DNA of 64,000 nucleotides from Isoetes taiwanensis (lineage: Eukaryota; Streptophyta; Lycopodiopsida; Isoetales; Isoetaceae): positions 1-64,000 of the forward strand of contig JAJEKV010000094.1 of assembly GCA_021234155.1 (NCBI GenBank), written 5' to 3'. The notes below the pieces were generated by a model. That model was not told where the DNA came from. It saw only the letters and a list, made by a program, of their open reading frames with translations, and did no database searches. The position numbers and the translations under genes are program-made. Numbering within the stretch: position 1 is the first letter of the stretch; every line of letters begins with the position of its first letter. Positions 46,780 through 56,860 of the stretch are shown here, piece after piece.

Positions 46780-47556
46780 ATGCTTATTAAAAATTATAAT
46801 ATTATTTTGGAAAAGTCAACCCGAGGAAAAAAAAAAGTCCACTCGGGTCACACCCAAGAATTTGGCAACTCCTATGGAATGAAGGATAAGGACATAGGAA
46901 AGGTAGCAACAGCAAATTTGAATGGTCCAGCCAGAATATGGTGGAAGGGATATGCAAAATCTAATAGACTGAAAAGAAACAATTGTAAGTTCAAAACTTT
47001 CAGTAAAGCATTTCGCAAGCACTATGTACCTCGATCACATACAAGCAGGCAGATTCAACAATTTTATAGGTTGGATCAAGGAAACTTAACCGTAGCCAAA
47101 TATACGGAAGAGTTCATGAGGCTACGATTAAATGTGCCAACAATAACAGAAAGGCAAGCCGTAGATGGTTACATTGAAGGACTAAACCCCAACATCAAAA
47201 GACTTGTGCGGGCCATAAACCCAAAAGGTTGGTTGGGAAGTTGAGGATAAAGCCTTAAGTTTGGAAGAAACTCCACAAACACTGGGCCAAAAGCAGGCAA
47301 CTATTCAAAGGACAAGTCAATAGCTCCATACACTCCAAGGCAGCAGGGAAATCAACCTGCTAACCAACAGTTTCAAGGGAAGAATGAAAGGAAAGGACCA
47401 TACAGAAATCAGGCAGCTCAAGGGTCTTCATCTGGCAGGTCAATCAAAAGCTTCCTAGACAGTATTCCAAAAGAAAAGAGGGATGAATGCATCAAGAAAC
47501 AACTCTGTTTCAGATGTTTCCAACCGGGCCACAGAACACATACATGTCCTTTCGTC
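46780..47556 (+). pseudogene. Element 2 gag (N-terminus missing) with zinc knuckle
   Basis: Frame 46780-47244 has the gag core: LNGPARIWWKGYAK, FKTFSKAFRKHYVP, FYRLDQGNLTVAKYTEEF and GYIEGLNPNIKRLVRAI. A frame change follows near 47240, and LCFRCFQPGHRTHTC (about 47508-47552, CX2CX4HX4C) is a nucleic-acid-binding zinc knuckle in frame with the protease. A gag start is not visible; the sequence just upstream is poly-A-rich. Gag forms the particle and packages RNA. Confidence 0.85.
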
Positions 47557-48504
47557 ATGCAGGCAGCCTTAGCAGAGCTAGATGGATGGGAATCACCTAC
47601 TGAACAAGATGAAGATGATGATGATGAGGAAGCCCAAGATTACATAGATGGTGAGTGTAAGATTTGTGCAGCTATTGAGACTGATAATGTTGCAAGTCAG
47701 TCCACGGTCATCTCAGCTGATGCTATAATAGATGATAAACCGTATGTAATTCTAATAGACACGGGTAGTTCACACAATTTTGCATCTCCTAGACTGGCAG
47801 CATTATTGAAGTCAAAGACCATGAAATCTAAACCCAGACCAGTCAGCATGGCAAATGGGGCAATTCGACATACAAAGGGAAGAAGAGTTAATTTCGACGT
47901 CGGATTGACCGGAATTAAGTTCACCATGGGAGCTGAGGTAATGGATATTGGCAAATATGACTTGATAGTTGGAATGGAATTCCTCAAACCAGCTAAGGCA
48001 ATCATTGACTGCGACAATAAAGAGATAGCAATCACAGCACCAGATGGCAAACGAATAGTGGTCAGAGGTAAGGAAATTCCTTCAGTAATGCAGTGTATAA
48101 CTTTAAGCCAGTTGAATAAATGCAATTTAAAGAAGGAGATCGAATATATCCTTAGGCTAGAAGCAATTCAACCTGATAGTGAGAAAATAACACAGGAAGA
48201 AAGCATAGAAAAATTGCCTAAGCCTATTGCTAAAATCATAAGAGAATTCTATGATGTTTTTCCGGATGATATCCGAGAGCTACCACCCTATAGAGGTGTG
48301 GAATGTGAGGTTACTCTAGCCCCAGATGCTAAGCCTACTAGCAAGGCTCCTTACAGGATGAGCACACCGGAACTGGGAGAGCTCAAGAAACAGTTGAAGG
48401 AGTTGTTGGAAATTGGTTTTATAAGACCAAGTGTATCACCCTTTGGGGCACCTATTCTCTTCGTGAAGAAGAAAGATGGAAGTCTAAGAATGTGTATAGA
48501 TTAA
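47557..48504 (+). CDS. Element 2 protease and start of reverse transcriptase
   Basis: This 315-codon frame continues from the zinc knuckle. An acidic linker leads to the aspartic protease with VILIDTGSSHNFASPRLA (active site, about residues 65-82) and MDIGKYDLIVGMEFL (flap and second loop). It then enters RT with [45 protein letters not shown] and [14 protein letters not shown]. The TAA after MCID falls where family members continue YRQLNK, so the stop is a mutation or sequence error inside RT and not a natural end. The true polyprotein start is upstream. Confidence 0.88.
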   Translation: MQAALAELDGWESPTEQDEDDDDEEAQDYIDGECKICAAIETDNVASQSTVISADAIIDDKPYVILIDTGSSHNFASPRLAALLKSKTMKSKPRPVSMANGAIRHTKGRRVNFDVGLTGIKFTMGAEVMDIGKYDLIVGMEFLKPAKAIIDCDNKEIAITAPDGKRIVVRGKEIPSVMQCITLSQLNKCNLKKEIEYILRLEAIQPDSEKITQEESIEKLPKPIAKIIREFYDVFPDDIRELPPYRGVECEVTLAPDAKPTSKAPYRMSTPELGELKKQLKELLEIGFIRPSVSPFGAPILFVKKKDGSLRMCID

Positions 48505-49592
48505 ATGACTAAATAAACAAACGGTAAAGAATAAATACGCATTACCAAGGGCAGATGATCTAATGGATCAACTTCAAGGGGCAAAGATATTCTCCAAAAT
48601 AGACTTAAGGTCAGGGTACCACCAAATAAGAATAAAAGAAGAAGATGTTCATAAAACAGCTTTCAGAACACGCTATGGACATTGTGAATTTACAGTTATG
48701 CCATTTGGCCTATCAAATGCACCAGCAACGTTCATGAGGTTGATGAATGATATTTTTAGAGAGTTCTTGGATGATTTTGTAATAGTGTTCTTCGACGACA
48801 TCCTCATTTATAGTAAGTCAATCGAAGAGCATGATCACCACCTGAGAAAAGCATTACAGAAGCTAAGAAGGCATAAGCTATTTGCCAAATTTTCCAAGTG
48901 TCACTTTGCCACCCCCAAAGTTGATTACTTGGGGCATATTGTATCGCGAGAAGGCATTACCTTGAGATCCAGCAAAAATAGAAGCCATCATAGATTGGCC
49001 AGCACCAAGAAACATCCCTGAAGTAAGAAGTTTCCTGGGTCTTGCAGGATACTACAGAAAATTTGTAAAGGACTTTGCTAAGTGGGCAACTCCTTTGACA
49101 GACTTCACAAAGAAACAGAAGGTAAAGAACTGGATGGACAATTGGATACAAGAAGTACAAGTTTCTTTTGATAAGCTCAAAAGAAGCCTTGACAACAGCT
49201 CAGTTCTAACCTTACGACCCGAAAAAGATAAACTTGTAGCTAAGCCCGATGCAAGCATGATTGCCAAAGTGGGGTACTTTATGCGGGGAAGGAAAGGTAG
49301 TTGCATATGATTCAAAAAAAAGATGAATGAAGCGAGAACAACGATATCCAGGCTCATGATCAAGAACTATTGGCGTAGTGAGAGCACTACGCATTTGGAG
49401 ACATTACTTGTTAGGAAAGAAGTTCCAATTAGACCTGAGATCATCGAGTTTGCAATACATATTCACACAACCACTTGTAAATTTGAGACAAAGAAGGTGG
49501 ATGGAGTTTTTAGAAGAATATGACTTTGATATAGTCTATAAGCGAGGCAAATTGAATGTAGTTGCTGATGCTCTCTCTAAAGTAGACCAATA
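48505..49592 (+). pseudogene. Element 2 RT (second half) and RNase H
   Basis: Frame 48563-49021 has [65 protein letters not shown] (catalytic FxDD) and [10 protein letters not shown]. After a shift near 48965, connection and RNase H pieces follow: [17 protein letters not shown]-type sequence near 49030, a degraded primer-grip area, and FLEEYDFDIVYKRGKLN then VADALSKV (49500-49590). About three frame changes occur. The polymerase palm is intact by eye. Confidence 0.85.
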
Positions 49593-49672
49593 GTCACAAG
49601 AACACCTTGCAATGCCATATCAACTTTGTCAAGTGAATTCGGCAGAAAATTGAGGAGGCAATACCCTCTAGT

Positions 49673-51163
49673 GTGGAGTTCCAACAGGTTTGGGCAAGCC
49701 TTTGCAAGGGCCTTAAAGGACAAACAAGGAAAGGGAACTTTAAGAATTATAAGAAGGAAGGCAAGCTTCTTTACCATAAGGACAAATTGTGTGTCCCGAA
49801 ACATGGGGGAGTGAGAAAATTGATTCTCAACGATACTCACAATAGCTTCGATTGCGAGGTCATGCGGGGCTTTATGAAAACTTACTTCAAGATAAGAAGT
49901 AGTTACTTCTGGCCAGGTATGAAGAAGGACATTGCCAATTATATTCGGCAATGCCAATTATGTCAACAAACCAAGGCCGAACAACTTCGTATTCCTGGAG
50001 CCCTAGAACCATTAGCAGTTCCAGATGCCAAATGGGAAATAGTGAGTATGGATTTCATCACGGGCCTTCCAAGAACAGCAAGGGGGCATGACGCGCTCAT
50101 GGTAGTGGTCGATAAACTTTCAAAGATGGCACATTTCTTGCCATGTAGAACAACAGACACTGCCCTAGATACAGCCTTGCTCTTCACTAAAGAAATTTTT
50201 AGACTCCATGGCATGCCTAGGGGAATAATATCGGATAGAGATCCGAAATTTATAAGTGCATTTTGGAAGGACTTCTTTGGAACCATTGGCACAAAGCTTT
50301 GTATGAGTACAGCTTATCATCCTCAAACAGATGGTCAAACAGAAAGAACAAACAGAATTTTGGAAGATATGTTGAGACATTACGTGTGGAACAAACAGAC
50401 GAAATGGGAGGACTACATATACTTGGTAGAATTTGCATACAATAGTACCAAGCAAGAATCATCACAGATGTCCCCGTTCATGATTAACTATGGATACCAA
50501 TGTCTCACACCTGACACGTGGCATAATCCGGTGTCAAAAGTTGAAGTTTCTCAACAAATGCTAGAAGATATGCAAGAGCTAGTGCAAGAAGTTCGAGAAT
50601 ATTTGATAGCAGCTAGAAGCCGTCAAAAGAGCTTAGCAGATAAGCATAGAACAGTGAGAGAATTTCAAGTTGGAGATAGCGTATGGCTAAAGATCAAAGT
50701 TAAGCAAGCCAAGCTTAGAATTGGAAATTGCAAGAAATTGGCACCAAGATGGGCGGGACCATTTAAAATTATTGAGAGAGTTGGAAATCAATCCTACAGA
50801 TTAGACTTACCCGCTCATCTAAAGGTTCATAAAGTCTTCCACGTTAGTCTGCTTAAGAGGCATACTCCAAAACCGGAAGAAATTTTGGAGACTCCAACTT
50901 TATTGGAAATGACAGAGGAACATGTTGAAATTGTTCCTGAAACCATCCTTGACAAAGCACTCAAGAAAACACGAAGATCGGAATTTCTTCAGTACTTAGT
51001 CAAATGGAAGCATGTGCCAGTAGAAGACGCAACTTGGGTATTGAAACGAGATTTAGAAAGACAATACCCAGAATTTATGAACCAATTCGACGGCCAAGTC
51101 ATCTCCGAAATGGCCAACATCGAATATATAGGTCTGCCATTGTTAAAATCTGTGATAGATTAA
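49673..51163 (+). CDS. Element 2 integrase with chromodomain, open over 496 codons
   Basis: The order is: zinc-binding region ending CQLCQQTK (residues about 60-103); DDE core with SMDFITGLP, ISDRDPKF and DGQTERTN supplying the three acidic residues; the GPY/F-type module LGNCKKLAP-like to RWAGPFKI and HKVFHVSLLKRH; and a chromodomain with YLVKWKHVPVEDATWV and DLERQYPEF (about residues 430-465). The upstream His-His part reads HNSFDCEVMRGF where element 1 has IAGHACF, so the second zinc-ligand histidine is lost by compensating indels. Otherwise all catalytic residues are present. The chromodomain keeps the W of the usual methyl-lysine cage region. It sits about 700 bp before the Helitron insertion. 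Confidence 0.9.
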   Translation: MEFQQVWASLCKGLKGQTRKGNFKNYKKEGKLLYHKDKLCVPKHGGVRKLILNDTHNSFDCEVMRGFMKTYFKIRSSYFWPGMKKDIANYIRQCQLCQQTKAEQLRIPGALEPLAVPDAKWEIVSMDFITGLPRTARGHDALMVVVDKLSKMAHFLPCRTTDTALDTALLFTKEIFRLHGMPRGIISDRDPKFISAFWKDFFGTIGTKLCMSTAYHPQTDGQTERTNRILEDMLRHYVWNKQTKWEDYIYLVEFAYNSTKQESSQMSPFMINYGYQCLTPDTWHNPVSKVEVSQQMLEDMQELVQEVREYLIAARSRQKSLADKHRTVREFQVGDSVWLKIKVKQAKLRIGNCKKLAPRWAGPFKIIERVGNQSYRLDLPAHLKVHKVFHVSLLKRHTPKPEEILETPTLLEMTEEHVEIVPETILDKALKKTRRSEFLQYLVKWKHVPVEDATWVLKRDLERQYPEFMNQFDGQVISEMANIEYIGLPLLKSVID

Positions 51164-51868
51164 ATAAGTAAGTGAATACTTTGTAGTTAGCAATGATAAT
51201 TACAAGGTATAGATTACAGTGTTCTAGATAAGTCTAGAAGAGAGTGTTGGCGATGATGAGATCATCCATAAGACGTTCTCTACGCCATTACGCACTGCAA
51301 GTGTACATGACCATAGGGGGGTCATGTAAAAATAAAAGTGATCATGGGCAATGAAGGATACAACTGCATGTTCCTAAGCTTAAACCAGAAACCATGAAGC
51401 ACAGTGGGGTGCATGATCAACGAAGGGAGATCATGCACAAGGTAGCTACCATCATGGGCAATGATAGAATCATCTTAAATGATTCTTAGCTTAAACCGTA
51501 TGACCATGATCGTATGCAGTTAGAATAAGGTATAGAAAATAAATAGGGGGGTGGTCCCCTTAAAACCACAAATTAAAATAAAACTAACGTAATGTGCTAC
51601 TCATTGCAGGGAAGTAAATTCAAGCAAATACGAGGGAGCGCATTACGAGAAGTTAGGAGTTAAGAATTTTGTTGATAGCTTAAACTCCTAAACTTAAATT
51701 ATGAATTGATGTGTCCAATTCATAATGTTTTGTTATAAATAAACTTGAAAATACTTATGTATAAGATTGCTAGGATATTCTCCCAAGCTAATTTTGTAGA
51801 AACATATATATCGGAAGTTATCGTTTCTTTTTATATATATAAAAATGCAATCTAAGTATAATTAAGTA
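51164..51868. other. Element 2 3' untranslated region, interrupted by the Helitron
   Basis: Non-coding sequence with recurring ATCATG/CATGAT words (for example GGGGGTCATG, GATCATGGGCAATGA, GGGAGATCATGCAC, CATCATGGGCAATGA) and a repeated AGCTTAAACC. It resumes after the Helitron at 59272 and leads into the PPT. Confidence 0.6.
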
Positions 51869-51898
51869 CTAGTAACGGTGCCCAGCGTTGCTGGGCAT
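51869..51898 (-). terminator. Helitron 3' terminus: hairpin plus CTAG
   Basis: On the plus strand CTAGTAACG is followed by GCCCAGCGTTGCTGGGC (7-bp perfect arms). This is the rolling-circle termination signature of Helitrons. About 110 bp further inside, a related hairpin GCCCAGTGCTGCTGGGT recurs without CTAG. Confidence 0.88.
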
Positions 51899-52039
51899 TC
51901 GTTAGAAGTTTGTAAATGTTTTTATTGCAATAAGAAATGTGCGCAGTAAGCTTTTATTATTGGAATAGAGAAATATTCAAACATAGTTATAGTGCCCAGT
52001 GCTGCTGGGTATTAGTACAGTCTAAGAAATCTATAGAAA

Positions 52040-54058
52040 CTAAGGGGCTATTTCATCCCGTAGAATTTCTTTGTAAACTACATTTGGAGTGAACCTCCTT
52101 TTGTTTTTTAGCAGTGCTCCTTGTCTTGAGGTTTCTTGAATGTATACCTTCACTCCGTGTTGTGTGGTGCACCTTGAGAATGCGACATAGAGCTGGCCGT
52201 GTGCGAATACTGGAGTTGGTAGGTAGATGCCAACGGAGGTCATTGACTGTCCTTGGGACTTGTTTATGGTCATCGAGAATGCAAGTCGCACGGGGAACTG
52301 CCTTCGCTTGAAGGGGAGGAGGTCGTTATCTGATGGCTCCAGTGTTATCCTTGGTATGAGGACCCGTGTTCCTTTGTAGGTGCCAGTGATTATTTCTGCA
52401 TCTATGATTCTTGGGTGCGCTTTGATTACACGGAGGCGGGTGCCATTGCGATAGAGCCGGCGCCGGGTTCATGTTTAAAGTAGGATGATGATGGCACCGT
52501 CCTTGATGTGCAACTTATGCGGTGGCATGCCAGAAGGAGTCAGGTGGTTGATGAACTCAATTGGGAAATCCCTTGTAGCATCTTCGCCTTCTGCAATGAT
52601 GGCATCTATACTCGTGTACGTATGGAGTTGTCCATTCAACCTTAGAAGGACCTTATCGTTGATTCTCAGCGTGTCTTCATTCTTTGGAGTCAAGATGGCC
52701 TTGTCATACAGTAGGTGCACATTTGCCTCTGTTATTTCCTTGCCGAAGATGCTGTCAATCAAGTCGTCTTCTACCACGCATTCTTCGGGTATCTCGACCA
52801 GGTCGCGATCGAGTCCTGACTCATTGTTCATCCGTTCCCCATTACCGAGTCGTAGCAGCCAATTTGAGAAGATTTGCTCGTCTTTTCCGACCCGCATGTT
52901 TTGTGTCAGCTTGTGGGTTTTGAAATTAATCCACAATGGGTTTCTCTTGACACACTTCGAGATGATTTACGTTCTTGTTGCATGTTTGATCCGCGAGGCA
53001 ATTGTTGTAGGAAATCGCCGCCGGTGAGCATTATCATTCCCCAAGCGGACTGTCATCTTGGCGTATCTCGCGTAGAACCCTATGTCGGCCGGTGGTGAGT
53101 GCTTGTGTATGTGTCATCCCCATTTCGTCCCATACCATGATGCTTGCCTTTCTAAGTACCTCGCTTGTTGGCTTGTTGCCGTAGTCGCGAGGTTTACCTC
53201 TTGTGTGAGGTTGAGTGGTAACTTGAGCGTCGAATGAAGCTGTTTGTGCTCCCTTCAAGAGGAGGTGGCAATGCACTGTCAAACTCTTGACACAACACCC
53301 GCCGCATCCTCTTAGTATCTGATCGGACTATTGAAGAGGAATGTCTTGCCCGTGCCTCTGGGCCATCCACATTGATACATGGGGCTTGATCTTTGGTGAT
53401 TGCATCGAGGATAATGTCGGCTATGTGCTTACGCTCTCTGTTGAGCTTTAGTAGTTTTCTTGCCCTTCTTTCAACTCCTTTTACGCATCGAAGGTGGGTT
53501 CATTTGGGAGATTGCCTAGAATGTCCATCCGTGGTTCTGGCGGTCCAAGTTCTTTGGCATGTCGCGACCACTCATCACGAAGATGTCGTCGATGTCCTTC
53601 GGTGCGTGGTTATAAGCCTGCTCTTGTGGCATCTTCCGTTGGTAGTCTTACGTCAAAATTTGTCCTTAAAAAGAGCTCCCATAGCGCATTGGATCTTGTG
53701 GGTCATTGTATAGGCAAATGAATGCAAATGTCGGCGTGAGCTGCAGAGCATCTGGAAGAGGTTTGCGTCTTGGCGTTTTCTCCCATTCGACATCGTCTTC
53801 CGATGTAAGCCCGAGCTCTTTGGCGACTTCCTTAAAAAGTTGAACATAGTTTTCCATTGGCCGGTGCGCATGTCTTGAAAGCTTGGTAGCGCCCTTGATA
53901 TGTAGCAACGGGGAGGCGTAGGTAGTAGTGGTCCACCGATCCTTAGGGCTCACATTGTACATCCGTGTGATGAGCTTGAATTTGCCCTTTGCCTTTCGGC
54001 CGGTGGCGTGTGAACTTGTAGTACTGTGGGATCTCTGGATAAGTGTACTGATGCGCAT
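52040..54058 (-). pseudogene. Helitron helicase domain (PIF1-like), frame-broken
   Basis: It continues the Rep ORF in other frames. Landmarks from N- to C-terminus: ASPLLHIKGATKLSRH (about 53900); FAFICLYNDPQDPMRYG; Walker A GPRGTGKTFLFN (about 53340-53370); Walker B region IMVWDEMGMTHTQAL (53034-53282); a GGDF-type motif near 53030; LTQNMRVGKDE (52475-52936); and the last motifs [15 protein letters not shown] and [10 protein letters not shown] (52040-52291, ending DEIAP). The helicase unwinds DNA during rolling-circle transposition. At least four frame changes separate the blocks; introns or sequence errors could account for some. Confidence 0.85.
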
Positions 54059-56648
54059 TTGGGTCGTTCCTATTTAGCTCAAACCATGCTGTCAGCATTG
54101 TTTGTTTCTGCATCTCTCGTTCGATGGCTTCTCTTTCGTGGCCTTCTTGATAGTAGACGGCTTGGTTGTTAGGCAGGTGAACAGGTAGCCTATATATTGA
54201 ATGAGAGTTGCCATGCATCTTGAAGCCGAATAGCCTCCACATGGCTTCAGGTGCAGATACATATCTCGTGTCAAGGTACTGTTCGATCTCGTCCCAATTG
54301 AATGTGGATGTGGGTTCATCTGTTGGCTGTACAGTGACCTTTATAGATGCTCGATCATGCCCTTTGTGGATATACTTGTAGATGTACTTGACGCTGCCGA
54401 CACTGAAACATTGCTCGACATTGATATGTGCTTCGTACTTTTGAGTTAGCCACCGATTGTGGGGTACTATCCACCTATTGTCAATAGGCGTGTCACCCCT
54501 CATGAAGTGGCCTGTGTCTCGTCTTCTGTACTCTGGATAGCCATTTGTGTTGACTCTAGTGTGCTCATTAAATGGTTTTGGAAATCCCTTTGTGCATTCT
54601 TTTGTCGAGCTTCCTTCCTTGGCTTCCATGCAAGGAGCTTTAGGGTTCAGTGGGCCACATGGTCCATGGACCATATGCTTGATGACAATCTCTCGCAGAT
54701 CAGGGTTTTCTAGACATGGGACCTCAGCACTCGTGATGCTGTCAATGGCATCGCTATCCCGAATTTTGTCTTCTTGCTCGAGAATCATGAGGAGGTGGCA
54801 ATGTGGAAGCCCTCGCTTCTGAAATTCTATCGTGTACGTGTGCGCCTTCACCTTGCCCAAGATATCGTTATCAAAGAGATCGTGGAAGAACGCCTTGAGC
54901 TTTGTGTGATATACGCGTGCAATCAAGTCGGGCCTATCATGTGGTTGTTGTCCATGGAGCAGGTTGTGTCTGATCTCTATCCAATTTGGGTTGCAGGTAA
55001 ATGTCACAAAAAGGTCTGCTTTGCCAAATCTTCGTATCAAAGCCATTGAGTCCTGGTAGTTTTGTTGCATTGCTCTTGGGCTCCCATTGAACGAAGAAGG
55101 CAGGATGACCAGCTTGCCGGATCTTAAACCTCTTCGCTCTGCTTCATGGTCTATGTAGTCGATGAGGCCTTGATACAGCTCAACTCGTAGCTTCCTTTGG
55201 TTTTGCTTGATCCAGTTCAAATTGTTTGCCTCCACTCTCGAGTAGATGTCAACAATGAATTGTTGCGTTAGCTTGCCTGCACAAAGCAGTGGATTGCAAG
55301 TTGGGCTCCTTATTGCCAGCCGATAATTGTAGAATTGAAGCATACTTATATTTTCCTGCTTCTTTGAAGATGTTGAACCAAAAGATGTTTTTGCCTTCTT
55401 CATTCCTATTTTCCAGCCCTGTTCACCATTCGGAAAGAGAATGGGATAAACCAAGGGATCAAGATTTGGGTCCGTGATTTGGATCTTCTTGAGACCGCCA
55501 CCCTTTTGGTGTATGCAGATGTCTCTATCAAATGGCGGCTCACCATCTGGGTTTACAAATATAACTGCTACTTCGTTTGAGTATGATGGGTTGTACCTCC
55601 TATGGTCCAGGCTCCGGTCAGTGTTAAAGTACATTCTAATATCCATTACACCTTCGCCCGAACGTTGTGCTTGATCTTCTACCTCATGCATCATCATAAG
55701 AGCTGATGCATAGGGGTTGACGTTGCGCAGCTCAACATCTAGTTCTTTGAGAAGGTGGCTGTCACAATTTTCATTCTGGGGGTTCTGAACTCGTGTTTCA
55801 TGGGCGCAGTCGGCATCCAGAATATAGAGCTGGGAGTACGTTGCAGCTTGAGAATCATCAGCATACGCTGGCCCTACTCTATGATAAGTTTGCCCTTGGA
55901 TCTTGAAACAGTACGGGCCATGGCCTTCAAACTGCTCGATATGTGCACCAAAGGAAGCAAAGGCCAGTGCACTGTTGTAGGTCCTGATGTGCTGGTAGAA
56001 ATTATTGGCTTTTGGGTGTTGGCGGCTTAGTAACATCTGAATGAGGTGGGGCATTGGTTGTAGAGGCTCCAACTTGATTTGCCCATCGTGACAACAGTTT
56101 GTACCATCGTCCTTGAATGCTAATGCCCCACAATGCATGCATTCCTTGTTGAATGGCCCACAATGGTGTCGTTCGATCTGTGTGTTTTCAATAGTCCTTG
56201 CTACTCTGTATGTAGAAGGCTGGGCTCTCAATTGACGTTGATATTGTGCGAGTTCATCAAATCTTTGTTGTTGTTCCTCTTCTGTTTCTGTTGCAGCAAC
56301 GCGAGCACGCTTTTCGCGTCGATGTCTGGCAAGTTCGGCCAATCTTTGTTGATTCTCCTCTACAGTTTCTGTGGCGGCTCTTTGGCATCTTTTATCGTGT
56401 TTTTGTTGTGCATTTACTGCCAATCTTTGCAATCGGTGTTCTTCTGTTTCTATAGTATCACGTTGCAACTTTCTTCTCTTGTAATTCTCTCTTTGTTTCC
56501 CCAATCGAATTTCACGTTCTTGAGCTGTCTCTGCGGCACGCTTGTTCCTGTATCTATCTCTCGAAGCTGCAAGCCTTCTTTCTTCATCGTTCATGGCTGC
56601 AAGCCTTCTTTTTTGAATAACTATAGCTTTGTTTTTTCTATAAGTCAT
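53943..56648 (-). CDS. Helitron Rep (HUH) domain, open over 901 codons
   Basis: The first about 150 residues hold four tandem 30-residue repeats rich in R, E, A and L (pattern RR..R..AAET.EER..RL). A zinc-finger-like HHCGPFNKECMHCGALAF follows, then the Helitron-like N domain. Rep motifs are visible: FVTFTCNPNW, the HUH-type KRGLPHCHLLMIL and the two-tyrosine motif KYIYKYIHKGHD that nicks and joins DNA strands. The frame ends at 53943, but family sequence continues in the frame of 53666-54058. The start at 56648 is the first ATG after a long AT-rich repeat and precedes the charged repeats directly. The nuclease part appears intact by motif. Confidence 0.92.
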   Translation of the reverse strand: MTYRKNKAIVIQKRRLAAMNDEERRLAASRDRYRNKRAAETAQEREIRLGKQRENYKRRKLQRDTIETEEHRLQRLAVNAQQKHDKRCQRAATETVEENQQRLAELARHRREKRARVAATETEEEQQQRFDELAQYQRQLRAQPSTYRVARTIENTQIERHHCGPFNKECMHCGALAFKDDGTNCCHDGQIKLEPLQPMPHLIQMLLSRQHPKANNFYQHIRTYNSALAFASFGAHIEQFEGHGPYCFKIQGQTYHRVGPAYADDSQAATYSQLYILDADCAHETRVQNPQNENCDSHLLKELDVELRNVNPYASALMMMHEVEDQAQRSGEGVMDIRMYFNTDRSLDHRRYNPSYSNEVAVIFVNPDGEPPFDRDICIHQKGGGLKKIQITDPNLDPLVYPILFPNGEQGWKIGMKKAKTSFGSTSSKKQENISMLQFYNYRLAIRSPTCNPLLCAGKLTQQFIVDIYSRVEANNLNWIKQNQRKLRVELYQGLIDYIDHEAERRGLRSGKLVILPSSFNGSPRAMQQNYQDSMALIRRFGKADLFVTFTCNPNWIEIRHNLLHGQQPHDRPDLIARVYHTKLKAFFHDLFDNDILGKVKAHTYTIEFQKRGLPHCHLLMILEQEDKIRDSDAIDSITSAEVPCLENPDLREIVIKHMVHGPCGPLNPKAPCMEAKEGSSTKECTKGFPKPFNEHTRVNTNGYPEYRRRDTGHFMRGDTPIDNRWIVPHNRWLTQKYEAHINVEQCFSVGSVKYIYKYIHKGHDRASIKVTVQPTDEPTSTFNWDEIEQYLDTRYVSAPEAMWRLFGFKMHGNSHSIYRLPVHLPNNQAVYYQEGHEREAIEREMQKQTMLTAWFELNRNDPNAHQYTYPEIPQYYKFTRHRPKGKGQIQAHHTDVQCEP

Positions 56649-56654
56649 TCTAGG

Positions 56655-56860
56655 TCATTTATAAACCTAGGAAAAGGTCTAAAAGGCCATTTGTGAAAAG
56701 GTCACCTTTAAAAAAGGGCAAAAGGGATTTTTTTCTTACGTGATAGTGCCATTTCCGAAAAGGCAAAAAGGCCTTTTCTTCTTGTCGTAAAGCCATTTTT
56801 GAAAACGCCAAAAGGGCTAGGTCATTAAGGCCTTTTCTGAAAACAGTAAAAAAGGTTACT
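56655..56860. repeat. Degenerate AAAGGCCTTTTC repeat upstream of Rep
   Basis: AAAAGGCC/GGCCTTTT words with GAAAA recur about six times (56670-56860), each about 30-60 bp apart, directly before the Rep start codon. It could be a promoter-proximal or 5'-UTR repeat. Confidence 0.6.

Noticed and set aside
56133-56696. 187-codon plus-strand ORF rich in C, F, L and S
   Set aside because: It is antisense to the charged N-terminal repeats of the Helitron Rep protein.
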